Assembly (NCBI RefSeq): GCF_014836635.1
Contig: NZ_JACSQL010000004.1
Span: forward strand, 265,583 to 329,582
Origin: Paenibacillus gallinarum
Lineage (GTDB): Bacteria; Bacillota; Bacilli; Paenibacillales; Paenibacillaceae
Length of the DNA: 64,000 nt
Direction: 5' to 3'
In this document: positions 47,002 to 56,725 of the stretch, piece after piece
Numbering within the stretch: position 1 is the first letter of the stretch
Layout of the letters: each line of letters opens with the position of its first letter
Notes under the pieces: model-generated
Databases searched by the model: none
The model's input: the letters and a program-made list of their open reading frames with translations, nothing else
What the model was told of the DNA's origin: nothing
Made by a program: the position numbers and the translations under genes

Positions 47002-47466
47002 ATGAGTATAAAGATCGGTTCTGAAGCACCAGATTTTGTTCTACAGGGCGCTGGAGATCAGCTGGTGAAGCTGTCTGATTTTCGCGGGAAGCGGGTCATA
47101 TTATATTTTTATCCAAAAGATATGACAGCGGGCTGCACAGATGAAGCGTGCCAATTTCGGGATGAACACACCTCATTTGAAGCGTTAAATACAGTAATCA
47201 TAGGAGTAAGTGGAGATTCCTTAAAACAACATGAGAAGTTTATTGCGAAGTACAATCTGCCGTTCATTCTATTATCGGACGAGGATCATAAGGTGGCTGA
47301 ATTGTATGATGTATGGCAGCTCAAAAAAATGTACGGCAAAGAATATATGGGCATCGTTCGTTCGACATTTGTCATTGATGAACAAGGAATACTTACGAAA
47401 GAATGGCGGAAAGTGAAAGTCAAAGGCCATATAGAAGAAGCATTGGAGTATATTAAACAAATGTAG
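47002..47466 (+). CDS. bcp: Thioredoxin-dependent peroxiredoxin, Bcp/PrxQ type
   Basis: Cytosolic peroxidase of 154 residues that reduces H2O2 and organic peroxides using thioredoxin. Peroxidatic Cys45 and the likely resolving Cys50 sit in MTAGCTDEACQFRD, giving the atypical 2-Cys PrxQ pattern with both cysteines on the same helix. VILYFYPKD and GVSGDSLKQHEKF are further family motifs. The start follows AAAGGAG. A terminator follows 38 bases later. Confidence 0.94.
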   Translation: MSIKIGSEAPDFVLQGAGDQLVKLSDFRGKRVILYFYPKDMTAGCTDEACQFRDEHTSFEALNTVIIGVSGDSLKQHEKFIAKYNLPFILLSDEDHKVAELYDVWQLKKMYGKEYMGIVRSTFVIDEQGILTKEWRKVKVKGHIEEALEYIKQM

Positions 47467-47504
47467 CCTTTAGCGATACAGTGTGTGCGTTTTAGAACAT
47501 CAGG

Positions 47505-47530
47505 ACCGGCTCTTAGGAGTCGGTTTTTTA
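47505..47530 (+). terminator. Terminator after bcp
   Basis: ACCGGCTC-ttag-GAGTCGGT (one G-U pair) followed by TTTTTT. Confidence 0.82.
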
Positions 47531-47686
47531 TTTGCTTACTCATTCATCAACCCTCACAGGAAAATGTGAAACGCTTGAAATGCAAAAATATCTGTAAGTC
47601 TTTTTTATAAGAAACACTCATAGACTGAATATATAAATCTTAAAATCTATGAACAATTCATATAAAGACCATGGGGGCGAAGCGAT

Positions 47687-49060
47687 ATGAGAAGAATGGG
47701 TAAACAAAACAGATGGAAGAAAATCAGTTCTACATTAATCGCAGGATTTATCATTCTTTTAACGTTTGCTTTCGCTGATAAAGATTTTTTATCTGACGTA
47801 GTGAACTCCCGAGCTGTGATTCTAGATGAAGCAATAGACTCTGCAAGCATAGAAACAGTATCAAAAGTTGTACATACGGTAGTAACGAATGCCGCCATTC
47901 ACACGAATCTAGAACAGGCTGTCCAAACGCAACCAGTGAATTACCTTTCTTTGACTGAACAAAAACAAGAAGCAGATCTCGCTCAGTCTCATTCGAAATC
48001 AGTTACAGCTCCAGTAGCAAAAACGGCCGCAAACAAAGTGTATTTAACATTTGATGACGGACCGGGTAAATATACAGAAGCTGTTCTGGATATTCTTGAT
48101 AAATATGAAGTTTCTGCTACTTTCTTCGTATTAGGAAAGCAAGTCGAAGTGTATCCTGAATTAATTAATCGTATGCATGAAAAAGGATATGTCATTGGGA
48201 ATCATACTTATGATCATAAATATGATAAGCTGTACAGCTCCTTCCCTGATTTTTGGAAACAGATCAAACAAACAGAGGAAGCGGTAAGGCGTATTACAGG
48301 AGAACGACCGCAGCTTGTTCGTGCTCCTGGGGGAACCTACGGTCATTTTGACACCACTTATTTCGAACTCATGAAACAAGCAGGTTATGTGGTTACCGAC
48401 TGGAATGTCGATAGTGGAGATTCGCTTAAAAAAGATGTACCTGCTAAGGAAATTATAAAGAATGCAACAAAGTCAGCAGTGAGTGGTGATCGGATCGTAT
48501 TATTGCATGATGGAGGGAGCCATGCGGAGACGGTAAAAGCGTTACCTGCCATCATTGAATATTACCAAGCGCAAAATTATGAATTTGCAAGCCTGAATCC
48601 CGCGGAGAAACCAGTTCAGTTTCAAGTGAAAACGCAAAATTCTAAAGACAAAATGATTCAGCCAAGCAAAGAATGGATAAATAATCATATCACTGAGAAT
48701 GCGGCTCTATTTGATACGGGCCCTTCACTTGTGATTGAAGCAGGGAAACTTGTGACAAAGCTTGCGCCTGGTGAATATCAGGAAGAGCAAGGCGAACTTC
48801 TTGTTCCGCTTCGAGTTCTTGTGGAGCGATATGGAGGTACAGTGAAGTGGAACAGTACGGATCGGTATGCCACGGTTAAGTGGGCTGGGCATGAAATTAC
48901 TGTGAATCCAGCACAGCAACTACTTGACTCGATAGAAGGTCATGTAGAGATGAAGTCAGGTTCCCTATGGGTTTCTCTTCGAGATCTTCTTTCCGCCGCA
49001 GATTATAAGATCAAGTCCATCAATCGAAATCAAGATGAACTTATCATAAAAGCGAGTTGA
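47687..49060 (+). CDS. Membrane-anchored polysaccharide deacetylase with C-terminal copper-amine-oxidase-N-like domain
   Basis: Protein of 457 residues. An N-terminal membrane anchor or signal (about 13-32) and a spacer lead to a NodB homology domain (about 118-305): VYLTFDDGPGKYTE (catalytic Asp, metal Asp), NHTYDHKY (metal His pair), RAPGGTYGHFD, DWNVDSGD and VLLHDGG. It probably N-deacetylates peptidoglycan or another wall glycan outside the cell. The C-terminal 110 residues (LLVPLRVLVERYGGTVKWNS, LWVSLRDLLSAADYK) repeat the Cu_amine_oxidN1-like module of the GDSL hydrolase at 40563. The start follows GGGGGCGA. Confidence 0.9.
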   Translation: MRRMGKQNRWKKISSTLIAGFIILLTFAFADKDFLSDVVNSRAVILDEAIDSASIETVSKVVHTVVTNAAIHTNLEQAVQTQPVNYLSLTEQKQEADLAQSHSKSVTAPVAKTAANKVYLTFDDGPGKYTEAVLDILDKYEVSATFFVLGKQVEVYPELINRMHEKGYVIGNHTYDHKYDKLYSSFPDFWKQIKQTEEAVRRITGERPQLVRAPGGTYGHFDTTYFELMKQAGYVVTDWNVDSGDSLKKDVPAKEIIKNATKSAVSGDRIVLLHDGGSHAETVKALPAIIEYYQAQNYEFASLNPAEKPVQFQVKTQNSKDKMIQPSKEWINNHITENAALFDTGPSLVIEAGKLVTKLAPGEYQEEQGELLVPLRVLVERYGGTVKWNSTDRYATVKWAGHEITVNPAQQLLDSIEGHVEMKSGSLWVSLRDLLSAADYKIKSINRNQDELIIKAS

Positions 49061-49135
49061 TCTGCGTATTGGGTTCAGTGATATAGGGAAAGATGAATGC
49101 TGCCACTTGAGCTAGAAGAGTTTTATAAATAATTC

Positions 49136-49164
49136 TTGACTATGAGCTTTGATTTTTATATGTT
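49136..49164 (+). promoter_or_regulatory. Promoter of the yybP-ykoY/terC unit
   Basis: TTGACT, 17 bases, TATGTT. The predicted start near 49171 is 43 bases ahead of the aptamer. Confidence 0.6.
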
Positions 49165-49213
49165 TATTACACGGTTTGGCTGATCATCATATCAGTTAAG
49201 CAGGAACGTGATT

Positions 49214-49303
49214 AAAGGGGAGTAGCTGTTACAGCAAAGTCGTCAGTTCGGGAGAAAATCCCCGGCTTTGTTGGCAACCATTCGTTGTTAGCGAGACCTT
49301 TAC
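49214..49303 (+). ncRNA. yybP-ykoY (manganese) riboswitch
   Basis: The aptamer begins AAAGGGGAGTAGC, continues with CAGCAAAGTCGTCAG, TCGGGAGAAAATCCCCGGCTTTGTTGGCAACC, and ends GTTAGCGAGACCTTT. These are the hallmark segments of the Mn2+-sensing yybP-ykoY class. The 3' strand GAGACCTTT also forms the 5' arm of the following terminator, so Mn2+ binding should block termination and switch the downstream TerC-family gene on. Confidence 0.95.
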
Positions 49304-49331
49304 CACACTCTGTGGTAGAGGTCTCTTTTTT
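49293..49331 (+). terminator. Riboswitch terminator 1
   Basis: GAGACCTTTACCACA pairs with TGTGGTAGAGGTCTC around CTC (one mismatch), followed by TTTTTT. The 5' arm overlaps the aptamer's closing strand. Confidence 0.88.
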
Positions 49332-49335
49332 GTTG

Positions 49336-49369
49336 GAGACCTTTGCCAAGCCGGCAAGGTCTCTTTTTA
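49336..49369 (+). terminator. Second, consecutive terminator before terC
   Basis: GAGACCTTTGCC pairs with GGCAAGGTCTC (one bulged T) around AAGCC, followed by TTTTT. Its arms repeat the GAGACCTTT/AGGTCTC sequence of terminator 1 five bases further on. Confidence 0.8.
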
Positions 49370-49395
49370 TTTTATTATTTTAGGAGGATGTTTTT

Positions 49396-50226
49396 ATGGA
49401 TTTATTCTTAGAGTATGGCTGGGTACTTCTTGTACTCATTGTACTAGAAGGGCTGCTTGCCGCAGATAATGCGCTAGTCCTTGCCATTATGGTTAAACAT
49501 TTACCAGAAGAAAAACGTAAGAAAGCTTTGTTTTATGGTTTAGTGGGGGCCTTTTTCTTCAGGCTGGGATCCTTATTCCTGATCTCCTTCTTAGTTGACG
49601 TTTGGCAGGTACAGGCGCTTGGTGCGATCTATCTCCTGTACATTTCCATTAACCACACCATCAAGCATTTCCTTAAAGGAAGAACGAAGACGGATGAGGC
49701 ACAAGATTCACCGAAAAAGGCCAAGAAACAATCTGGCTTCTGGATGACCGTATTTAAAGTAGAAGTTGCGGATATTGCTTTTGCTGTTGATTCTATTTTG
49801 GCAGCTGTTGCTTTGGCTGTTGCACTACCTCCAAGTGGACTACCGAACATCGGCGGCTTGGACGGAGGACAATTCATTGTCATCTTCCTCGGCGGATTTA
49901 TCGGACTCATCATTATGCGTTTTGCAGCAACCTTCTTCGTGAAGCTCCTGCAACAACGTCCGGGCCTCGAAGTCGCGGCATTCCTTATCGTAGGTTGGGT
50001 AGGGGTTAAGCTTGCAGTGATTACTCTAGCGCATCCTGATGTTGGCTTAATCGATTCTCACTTCCCGCATAATAGCATCTGGAAAATCTCATTCTATTTT
50101 GTTCTTGTAGCGATTGCTGCACTTGGATGGTTCCTTTCGTCTAAGGTAGAAATTACAGATGATGAGAATGCGATTAAAGAAGTCGAAGAACAACAGCCTG
50201 CAAAAGATACAGACACATCAAAATAA
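49396..50226 (+). CDS. TerC-family integral membrane protein (YkoY/MeeY-like Mn exporter)
   Basis: Membrane protein of 276 residues with about seven helices. The TerC signatures are present: EGLLAADNALVLAIMVKHLP (about 19-38) and VEVADIAFAVDSILAAVALA (about 124-143), whose Asp/Glu residues probably bind Mn2+, with a hydrophilic loop about 95-115 and an acidic tail. B. subtilis TerC proteins export manganese and help metallate secreted enzymes. Control by the manganese riboswitch directly upstream agrees. The start follows AGGAGG. Confidence 0.94.
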   Translation: MDLFLEYGWVLLVLIVLEGLLAADNALVLAIMVKHLPEEKRKKALFYGLVGAFFFRLGSLFLISFLVDVWQVQALGAIYLLYISINHTIKHFLKGRTKTDEAQDSPKKAKKQSGFWMTVFKVEVADIAFAVDSILAAVALAVALPPSGLPNIGGLDGGQFIVIFLGGFIGLIIMRFAATFFVKLLQQRPGLEVAAFLIVGWVGVKLAVITLAHPDVGLIDSHFPHNSIWKISFYFVLVAIAALGWFLSSKVEITDDENAIKEVEEQQPAKDTDTSK

Positions 50227-50247
50227 TCGAATATCATGCCTTATATG

Positions 50248-50278
50248 AAAGTCTGGAGATTCTCTCCAGGCTTTTTTT
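50248..50278 (+). terminator. Terminator after terC
   Basis: GTCTGGAGA-ttc-TCTCCAGGC stem with one G-U pair, then seven T. Confidence 0.85.
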
Positions 50279-50381
50279 GTTTGAATTTCGATGTCTATTT
50301 ACTCTATGTGAGGGGAATACTAGCAAACATAGAGTAGATGAAAAAATGAGTGATACTGCGGATATAGGAGGAGTTTGAGCC

Positions 50382-51350
50382 ATGGAATATACGAAGTCTA
50401 GTGAATATGCTGCGGAGTTGCTTGAGAGAGTGACTCAGCGAGTAGAGAGCGTCATTGTAGGGAAACGGGAGGAAGTTCGATTCATTCTTATTGCGATGCT
50501 GTCTGGAGGGCATGTGCTACTAGAAGACGTGCCAGGTACGGGCAAAACAAAGCTGATTCGAACACTGGCTTCCTGCCTCTCGGCAAGTTTTGGACGAATT
50601 CAGTTTACGTCTGACGTGATGCCTTCTGATGTGACAGGAACTTCTGTATATAAACCGATGACGGGGGAGTTTGAATATCGTCCGGGTCCGGTTATGGCAA
50701 ACATTGTTCTTGGGGATGAGATCAACCGTGCTTCTCCTAGAACTCAGTCAGCACTGCTTGAAGCTATGGAAGAGAAGAGTGTTACTGTGGATGGGGTGAC
50801 TTATGCATTACCGAGGCCTTTCCTACTGATGGCTACTCAGAACCCGTTGCAGTTTGAAGGCACTTATCGTCTTCCGGAAGCTCAGCTTGATCGTTTTCTT
50901 ATGAAGTTAAGTCTTGGATACCCTGGTATTGATGAGGAAATCGAGATCATGAATCGGCAGGAGTCAGGTTCTCGTTCTTTCATAAAACCTGTCATGTTAG
51001 CAGAAGAACTTGTTAAGATGCAGCGTGAAGTTTCTGGCGTTTTTGTAGATCCTGTAATAAAAAAATACATTGCTGAATTCGCTGCTGCATCACGCACACA
51101 TAAAGACCTTTTACTCGGGATCAGTCCGAGAGGGAGTCTGGCATGGATGATCGCTTCTCAAGCAGCCGCCTATCTGAATGGCCGAACCTATGTCATTCCT
51201 GATGATTTGAAGGAAGTTGCCTTGCCTGTCTTAACTCACCGGATTCGTACTCGTTATGAGATTGTGCAAGCTTCTGATGGCGAGCGTATCGTAACGGACT
51301 TGTTGCAGCACATACCTATTCCCGTTCAGTCCTCAAGAATGAGGGGGTGA
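50382..51350 (+). CDS. MoxR-family AAA+ ATPase
   Basis: ATPase of 322 residues, a chaperone-like AAA+ protein. Walker A is at GHVLLEDVPGTGKTKL (about 43-58), Walker B at IVLGDEINRASPRTQSALLEAMEE and sensor 1 at LLMATQNPLQFEGTYRLPEAQLDRF; the C-terminal lid carries GISPRGSLAW. It is the first gene of the MoxR-DUF58-transglutaminase operon (4-base gap to the next gene). In such operons MoxR is thought to remodel or activate a partner; the target is unknown. The start follows ATAGGAGGAG. Confidence 0.93.
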   Translation: MEYTKSSEYAAELLERVTQRVESVIVGKREEVRFILIAMLSGGHVLLEDVPGTGKTKLIRTLASCLSASFGRIQFTSDVMPSDVTGTSVYKPMTGEFEYRPGPVMANIVLGDEINRASPRTQSALLEAMEEKSVTVDGVTYALPRPFLLMATQNPLQFEGTYRLPEAQLDRFLMKLSLGYPGIDEEIEIMNRQESGSRSFIKPVMLAEELVKMQREVSGVFVDPVIKKYIAEFAAASRTHKDLLLGISPRGSLAWMIASQAAAYLNGRTYVIPDDLKEVALPVLTHRIRTRYEIVQASDGERIVTDLLQHIPIPVQSSRMRG

Positions 51351-51354
51351 GTCT

Positions 51355-52575
51355 ATGTGGAGAACCATGATTAGTCCGCTGTTTATGATTTTACTTACAG
51401 GCCTTCTTTTTTCTCTATACCAGATTCAAGGCGGAGAGACTCTGCTATTCCTGTTGGTATCTTGCATGATCTTGACCTGTTACGGTGTATTAGCTCAGTT
51501 TATCGGTCCTCGGCGTGTTCACATCACAAGAGAATTTCAGCCCGGCAGAGTGACAGCAGGAGAGAGAGCAGAAGTTAGAATTAGTGTCACCATAAATAGC
51601 TGGGTACCTTTATTGTGGTTAAAGATTGAAGAAGAGGCCGTTCCTTTCAAACATACTCATATCATTTTTCCTCGCAAACGCAGCTATGATTGTTCTTATT
51701 CTTATCATCTAAAAGCAGTACACCGAGGAGTGTATTCTTATGAATACTGTAAAATCACATGGGGAGATGCATTCGGCTGGTTTACATGTAGCAGACGTGT
51801 ACATGTGCCGGGAGAGCTGATTGTGCACCCTTCCTTCCACCGAAGTCATCCGGGATTAGAAGAAGGTTACGGAGAATCTCTACATCAGCAGCAAACCCGA
51901 AACAGTGTGGTAGAAGAGTGGAAAGGGTACGAAGTGAGGGAATATACCCCTCGTGATGGATTTCGTTCTATACACTGGAAAAGCTCCGCAAGAAAAGGAA
52001 AACTTCAAGTTCGAATTCCAGAAAAAAGTGAAGCGAATAAAATATATCTCCTGCTAGATAATGGACTAGATTCCTATATGCATAGGGGGAAAGATCAAGT
52101 AAATGAACTGTCATGGAAGGCCTATGATTCGGCAATCTCACTTTGCGCAAGTATGCTAAGAAGTGCCTATAACAAGGGAGTAACGCCCTTTATAGCCACC
52201 TATTTTGTTCAATCGGGGAGAGCAGTGTTTCAAGGGGATAATTACACGAGTGAAGCCGCATTTTCTACCGATAAAATGCTCCATCAGTTGGATTTTTTAG
52301 CACGGTTGGAACCAGGAGAAGGGTTACGAAATACGCTGGATGTCTCCTTACCTGCAGGGTCAGAAGTATACATGGTCACTGGCAGCTTAAATGAGCAAAA
52401 TTCGAAGCTGGCTAGAGAGCTGAATGCACAAGGAGTACGTGTTCGATTTTATGAAATGACAGATTGGAAACAGGAAAATAAGACACATCAAACTAAAGGA
52501 AACTCGTTAGCGGCAGAGCTAGAGAAGGAACAGATTCGTGTGAAGACGATCGCTTCTTTTTCTGAGATTGTCTGA
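51355..52575 (+). CDS. DUF58 (von Willebrand A-like) membrane protein
   Basis: Protein of 406 residues with two N-terminal membrane helices (about 6-45), a beta-rich extracellular domain and a DUF58 domain (about 190-300) with the family motif VREYTPRDGFRSIHWKSSARKGKLQVR. YLLLDNGLDS corresponds to the start of the von Willebrand A-like fold. It always accompanies MoxR ATPases and transglutaminase-like proteins, and sits 4 bases after the MoxR gene and 21 bases before the next. It probably serves as the binding partner of MoxR. Confidence 0.92.
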   Translation: MWRTMISPLFMILLTGLLFSLYQIQGGETLLFLLVSCMILTCYGVLAQFIGPRRVHITREFQPGRVTAGERAEVRISVTINSWVPLLWLKIEEEAVPFKHTHIIFPRKRSYDCSYSYHLKAVHRGVYSYEYCKITWGDAFGWFTCSRRVHVPGELIVHPSFHRSHPGLEEGYGESLHQQQTRNSVVEEWKGYEVREYTPRDGFRSIHWKSSARKGKLQVRIPEKSEANKIYLLLDNGLDSYMHRGKDQVNELSWKAYDSAISLCASMLRSAYNKGVTPFIATYFVQSGRAVFQGDNYTSEAAFSTDKMLHQLDFLARLEPGEGLRNTLDVSLPAGSEVYMVTGSLNEQNSKLARELNAQGVRVRFYEMTDWKQENKTHQTKGNSLAAELEKEQIRVKTIASFSEIV

Positions 52576-52596
52576 GTATGGGAAGGAGGAATACGG

Positions 52597-54864
52597 GTGG
52601 AGACAACAGATCTAAATAGGAAGGAAAAAGGATATATCGAACCTTGGTTATACCGTGCCGGCATCTCTTTTTTGCTATATATCATGTTTATGGATTGGCT
52701 CATGCCCGCTGGCTTCGGGGACCAGCCCGACATTACTGCTTCGATGAGGACCATGTTCCTCCTTACGGCAGTACTCCTTCTAGTCGGCAGTCTGCATATT
52801 TCACAAAAATACATGGTGTTTATGAGAGTGGTTTGTGCTCTGTTTTTTTTATGGTGGATGCTGGTCCCATCTGCAGGAGGGAGCTGGGTATTTAATTATG
52901 TCTATACGCTTCAAAGCGATATCGCAAGCTGGGGGAGATCAGGGCATTTTCGGAATGTGAGTGAAGAAACAAGAGCGGTCTTCGTTGTGATCGGATGGAC
53001 GCTTTTTGTGACCTCCGTTCAAATGTTGGCTATTCAGCTTCGGACCGTGCTTCTGTTTGGTGTGGTTACGATTGTCTATTTACTCTGCATGGAAATGCTG
53101 AGCGGTATCTATTCCCCAGGCGGGATGATACGTACGGTTTGTTGTTTTCTGTTGATACAATCCCTTTTGCAACTGCCAAGATTATTAGGAACAGCAAAAG
53201 TGCTGGTAAAGGATAAAAAATTGCATCTGATTTGGACGGGGACAGCGATTGCGACAGTGCTTTTAACGACTTACATGACATCGTCCATTGCTTCTGCAAT
53301 TCCTGCGAAATCAGAAAATAAAGAAGTGCTGACAAGGATTTGGGATCAGATCTCTGAGTGGTCAAGTCCTGACACTGATACAAATGCAGTACCTACTTTT
53401 TCAACTACAGGTTATGATCCGGCGGGGAGAGACATGGGAGCTCCGCTTGTTCAGAGTAATGCCGTATATTTTACGGCAACGAGTCCTATTCCAACTTACT
53501 GGAGAGGTCAATCTCGAAGTATCTACGACGGGAGAAGCTGGAAGCTGAATGAATCAGCAGGTCAATCCTTTGAATACATCAGTACTGAGCAGAGAGTGAG
53601 AGAGGATGAAATTGAAGAAAATCCGTATTTTCAAATCGTGAAACAGACAATTAGCCTTGAGGAACCTGCTAAGGGCGGATCTGATATTTTTGTAGGAGGA
53701 GTTCCTCTGCGATTAGTAATCGGAGATAGAGACAACACAAGGAAAGAGAACAATTTATCAGGAAATCAAAATGGATCGAACTTTCCTTACATATGGAGCG
53801 ATTTATCTTCAGGTAATCTAAGATTTGATGATAAGCAAAACGCTCAGCCGATTCAGCATTATAGTATGGATGTACTGATTCCTGTACAAGACAAAACGGT
53901 GCTTCGTAAAGCGGAGGGAGAAGATCCCGCTTCGATCCAGAAGACGGATCTTCAGCTTCCTTCTAGTTTACCTGCGAGGGTCACGAAGCTGGCAGATTCA
54001 ATAACCAGCGGTACAAGTACTCGTTATGACGCAGTGATTGCTATATCCGAATATCTACAGTCGAACTATACGTACACACTGAATACCCGTGTACCAGCGG
54101 TGGATCAAGATTTTGTGGATGACTTTCTGTTTGTAACCAAGAAAGGGTATTGTAATCATTTTTCTTCTGCCATGGTTATTCTCCTGCGGAGTAATGGGAT
54201 CCCTGCGAGATATGTGCAGGGGTTTGCTCCAGGTCAGCGAGACGAACAGCAGCCGGACAAGTACACGGTTACTCAAGGGGATGCACACTCCTGGGTGGAA
54301 GTGTATTTTCCGGGGGCCGGCTGGTTTCCATTTGAAGCAACACCGGGCTTTGATCCGGCGGCTGAACTGCAAGCTGCATCTGCTGCGGATGAACCGGCAC
54401 CGGGGTCTAGGAAGGATGGCGAGTTTGAAATAGATCTGAGTCAGTTGATGGCTCTCTTTCAGACAGGGCTAAGAAGCGTTGCTCAGCCGAATATACTTGC
54501 ATGGGCTGTTGTTGCGATGTTACTGCTCGCAGCAGTTATTACAGCGGGGCGTGTTTACGGACCGGTCATACAGCTCCGGCTTCGGATGATTTGGCCGCGC
54601 CGGACCTTTCCAGACCGGGAGCATCTACTTCACATAGGTGCTCCCGTTTGGGATATGCTCGCTAAGCGTTACGGTGAGCGGGCCAGCGGACTTACGCTGC
54701 GGGAATATATCGAAGGGCTGCCTGTGGAAGAGGACGCCCTGCGTGAGGAAGTGCGGCAGTTCGCCAAAGACTGGGAAACGATGGTCTATAGTCCGGTGGG
54801 TCCTTCCCGAGGAGAGAGCATTGCTTTTTTACAGTGCTGCTTGCGGATGGCTAAAGTTTTGTGA
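52597..54864 (+). CDS. Transglutaminase-like membrane protein (TgpA type)
   Basis: Protein of 755 residues: about seven N-terminal membrane helices (residues 15-245), a large extracellular region, a transglutaminase-like core (about 470-600) with Cys519 in KKGYCNHFSSAMV, His564 in GDAHSWVEVYFPGAGW and PFEATPGFDP supplying the acidic position (Glu in place of the usual Asp, as in many TgpA/YebA relatives), a further membrane helix (about 630-650) and a DUF4129-like tail. The start is GTG 52597 after AAGGAGGA. It is the last gene of the MoxR-DUF58 operon. Family members are periplasmic or surface proteases or transglutaminases of uncertain role. Confidence 0.9.
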   Translation: METTDLNRKEKGYIEPWLYRAGISFLLYIMFMDWLMPAGFGDQPDITASMRTMFLLTAVLLLVGSLHISQKYMVFMRVVCALFFLWWMLVPSAGGSWVFNYVYTLQSDIASWGRSGHFRNVSEETRAVFVVIGWTLFVTSVQMLAIQLRTVLLFGVVTIVYLLCMEMLSGIYSPGGMIRTVCCFLLIQSLLQLPRLLGTAKVLVKDKKLHLIWTGTAIATVLLTTYMTSSIASAIPAKSENKEVLTRIWDQISEWSSPDTDTNAVPTFSTTGYDPAGRDMGAPLVQSNAVYFTATSPIPTYWRGQSRSIYDGRSWKLNESAGQSFEYISTEQRVREDEIEENPYFQIVKQTISLEEPAKGGSDIFVGGVPLRLVIGDRDNTRKENNLSGNQNGSNFPYIWSDLSSGNLRFDDKQNAQPIQHYSMDVLIPVQDKTVLRKAEGEDPASIQKTDLQLPSSLPARVTKLADSITSGTSTRYDAVIAISEYLQSNYTYTLNTRVPAVDQDFVDDFLFVTKKGYCNHFSSAMVILLRSNGIPARYVQGFAPGQRDEQQPDKYTVTQGDAHSWVEVYFPGAGWFPFEATPGFDPAAELQAASAADEPAPGSRKDGEFEIDLSQLMALFQTGLRSVAQPNILAWAVVAMLLLAAVITAGRVYGPVIQLRLRMIWPRRTFPDREHLLHIGAPVWDMLAKRYGERASGLTLREYIEGLPVEEDALREEVRQFAKDWETMVYSPVGPSRGESIAFLQCCLRMAKVL

Positions 54865-54966
54865 ATAATTCCCTTAAAAGTAATAAGTAGAGTTGGAGGT
54901 ATGACTACCTTTTATAACATACATTTTTTTACAAAATTTTATTAATAAGAAGAAAGCGAGCTTTCC

Positions 54967-54996
54967 TTGACGTCAGGTTTTGTCGGCAAGTATAAT
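54967..54996 (+). promoter_or_regulatory. guaA promoter
   Basis: TTGACG, 18 bases, TATAAT. The start would be near 55003, giving a leader of only about 24 bases, too short for a riboswitch. Confidence 0.7.
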
Positions 54997-55026
54997 TAAT
55001 CTCATTGAATTGAGGGAGGCACGGTA

Positions 55027-56565
55027 ATGATAAAGCCAAATGAAATTGTTGTTGTTCTAGATTTCGGGGGACAGTATAACCAACTAATCGCAAGAAGAAT
55101 CCGCGATCTCGGAGTATACAGCGAGTTGCTTCCATATAACACACCTGCAGAGAAGATACGTGAACTTGCACCAAAAGGTATCGTATTCTCCGGTGGACCA
55201 TCCAGTGTATACGCTGAGAATGCACCGCATGTAGACCCTGCTGTTTATGACCTGGGATTGCCGATTTTCGGGATTTGCTATGGTATGCAGATGATGGCCC
55301 AGCAATTAGATGGTAAAGTAGAACGTGCTCACAAACGTGAGTATGGTAAAGCAGATGTTTTGTTTAACGAAGGATCTGACCTTGTAGCAGGTCTTGAATT
55401 GAATCAAACGGTATGGATGAGTCATGGAGATCACGTTGTTTCCTTGCCTACAGGTTTTAAACTTGATGCGGGAACAGAAAGTGCTCCGATTGCAGCAATG
55501 AGCCATCCAGAACGCAAATTTTATGCAGTTCAGTTCCACCCAGAAGTGCGCCATTCTTTGAATGGTAACGATATGATCCGTAACTTCCTATATAACGTGT
55601 GCGGTTGCGAAGGCAACTGGAGCATGGAGACTTTTATCGAAGACAAAATCAATGAAATTCGTGAACAAGTTGGCGACAAAAAAGTGCTTTGTGCCCTCAG
55701 CGGCGGCGTTGATTCTTCTGTAGTAGCAGCACTGCTTCACAGAGCAATCGGTGATCAACTTACTTGTATGTTTATCGACCACGGTCTTCTTCGTAAAGGA
55801 GAAGCAGAGAGCGTAATGGAAACTTTCGTAGGTAAATTCGATATGAAAGTTGTTAAAATTGATGCTCGTGAACGCTTTATGTCCAAGCTTGCTGGAGTAG
55901 ATGATCCGGAACAAAAACGTAAAATTATCGGTAACGAATTTATTTACGTATTTGAAGAAGAGTCCAGCAAATTTGATGATTTCACATTCTTGGCACAAGG
56001 AACACTTTATACAGATATCGTAGAAAGTGGTACAGCTACAGCGGAAACAATCAAATCTCACCACAATGTAGGCGGACTTCCTGAGAACATGAAGTTTAAA
56101 CTTATTGAACCGCTGAACGCACTCTTCAAAGATGAAGTACGTAAAGTCGGTGAAGAATGTGGATTGCCTGAAGAGATTGTATGGCGTCAGCCATTCCCAG
56201 GTCCAGGTCTAGCGATCCGTGTACTTGGCGAAGTAACAGAAGAAAAACTGAAGATTGTTCGTGATTCTGACTACATTTTGCGTGAAGAGATCATTAAAGC
56301 TGGTCTTGGCCGCGAAATTTGGCAGTACTTTACGGCTCTTCCTAACATGAAGAGTGTAGGGGTTATGGGCGATGCTCGTACGTATTCTTATACGGTAGGT
56401 ATTCGTGCAGTAACATCCATCGATGGTATGACAGCAGACTGGGCACGTATCCCTTGGGACGTGTTAGAGAAAATCTCTGTTCGTATCGTTAACGAAGTAG
56501 ATAACGTAAACCGTATCGTTTATGATGTAACTTCCAAACCACCTGCAACGATTGAGTGGGAATAG
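55027..56565 (+). CDS. guaA: GMP synthase (glutamine-hydrolysing)
   Basis: Converts XMP, ATP and glutamine to GMP. The 512 residues comprise an N-terminal class I glutaminase (Cys84 in [12 protein letters not shown] in QFHPEVRH), an ATP-pyrophosphatase domain with the P-loop LSGGVDSSV (about 225) and a C-terminal dimerisation domain ending KPPATIEWE, the canonical end. The start follows GAGGGAGG. It has its own sigma-A promoter and a strong terminator. Genes for purine salvage and uptake follow. Confidence 0.97.
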   Translation: MIKPNEIVVVLDFGGQYNQLIARRIRDLGVYSELLPYNTPAEKIRELAPKGIVFSGGPSSVYAENAPHVDPAVYDLGLPIFGICYGMQMMAQQLDGKVERAHKREYGKADVLFNEGSDLVAGLELNQTVWMSHGDHVVSLPTGFKLDAGTESAPIAAMSHPERKFYAVQFHPEVRHSLNGNDMIRNFLYNVCGCEGNWSMETFIEDKINEIREQVGDKKVLCALSGGVDSSVVAALLHRAIGDQLTCMFIDHGLLRKGEAESVMETFVGKFDMKVVKIDARERFMSKLAGVDDPEQKRKIIGNEFIYVFEEESSKFDDFTFLAQGTLYTDIVESGTATAETIKSHHNVGGLPENMKFKLIEPLNALFKDEVRKVGEECGLPEEIVWRQPFPGPGLAIRVLGEVTEEKLKIVRDSDYILREEIIKAGLGREIWQYFTALPNMKSVGVMGDARTYSYTVGIRAVTSIDGMTADWARIPWDVLEKISVRIVNEVDNVNRIVYDVTSKPPATIEWE

Positions 56566-56592
56566 GTTAACAGTTACAATATATTAAATTTA

Positions 56593-56641
56593 AAACTCTC
56601 TATTATTTGCTAGACAAGCGAATAATAGAGAGTTTTTTTTG
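56593..56641 (+). terminator. guaA terminator
   Basis: AAACTCTCTATTATT pairs perfectly with AATAATAGAGAGTTT, followed by more T. Confidence 0.92.
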
Positions 56642-56725
56642 TAGAACGAAGATTGCTGAGCCGACAGTAAAAGATTCCTCATAAATAATTCATAAATGTT
56701 TCTCATATGTGCACCTATTATCTAG

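Noticed and set aside
54865..55026. Purine riboswitch in front of guaA
   Set aside because: Searched for the GGGAAT/CTGAAAGTTTCTACC core and found none. The promoter at 54967 leaves only about 24 bases of leader.
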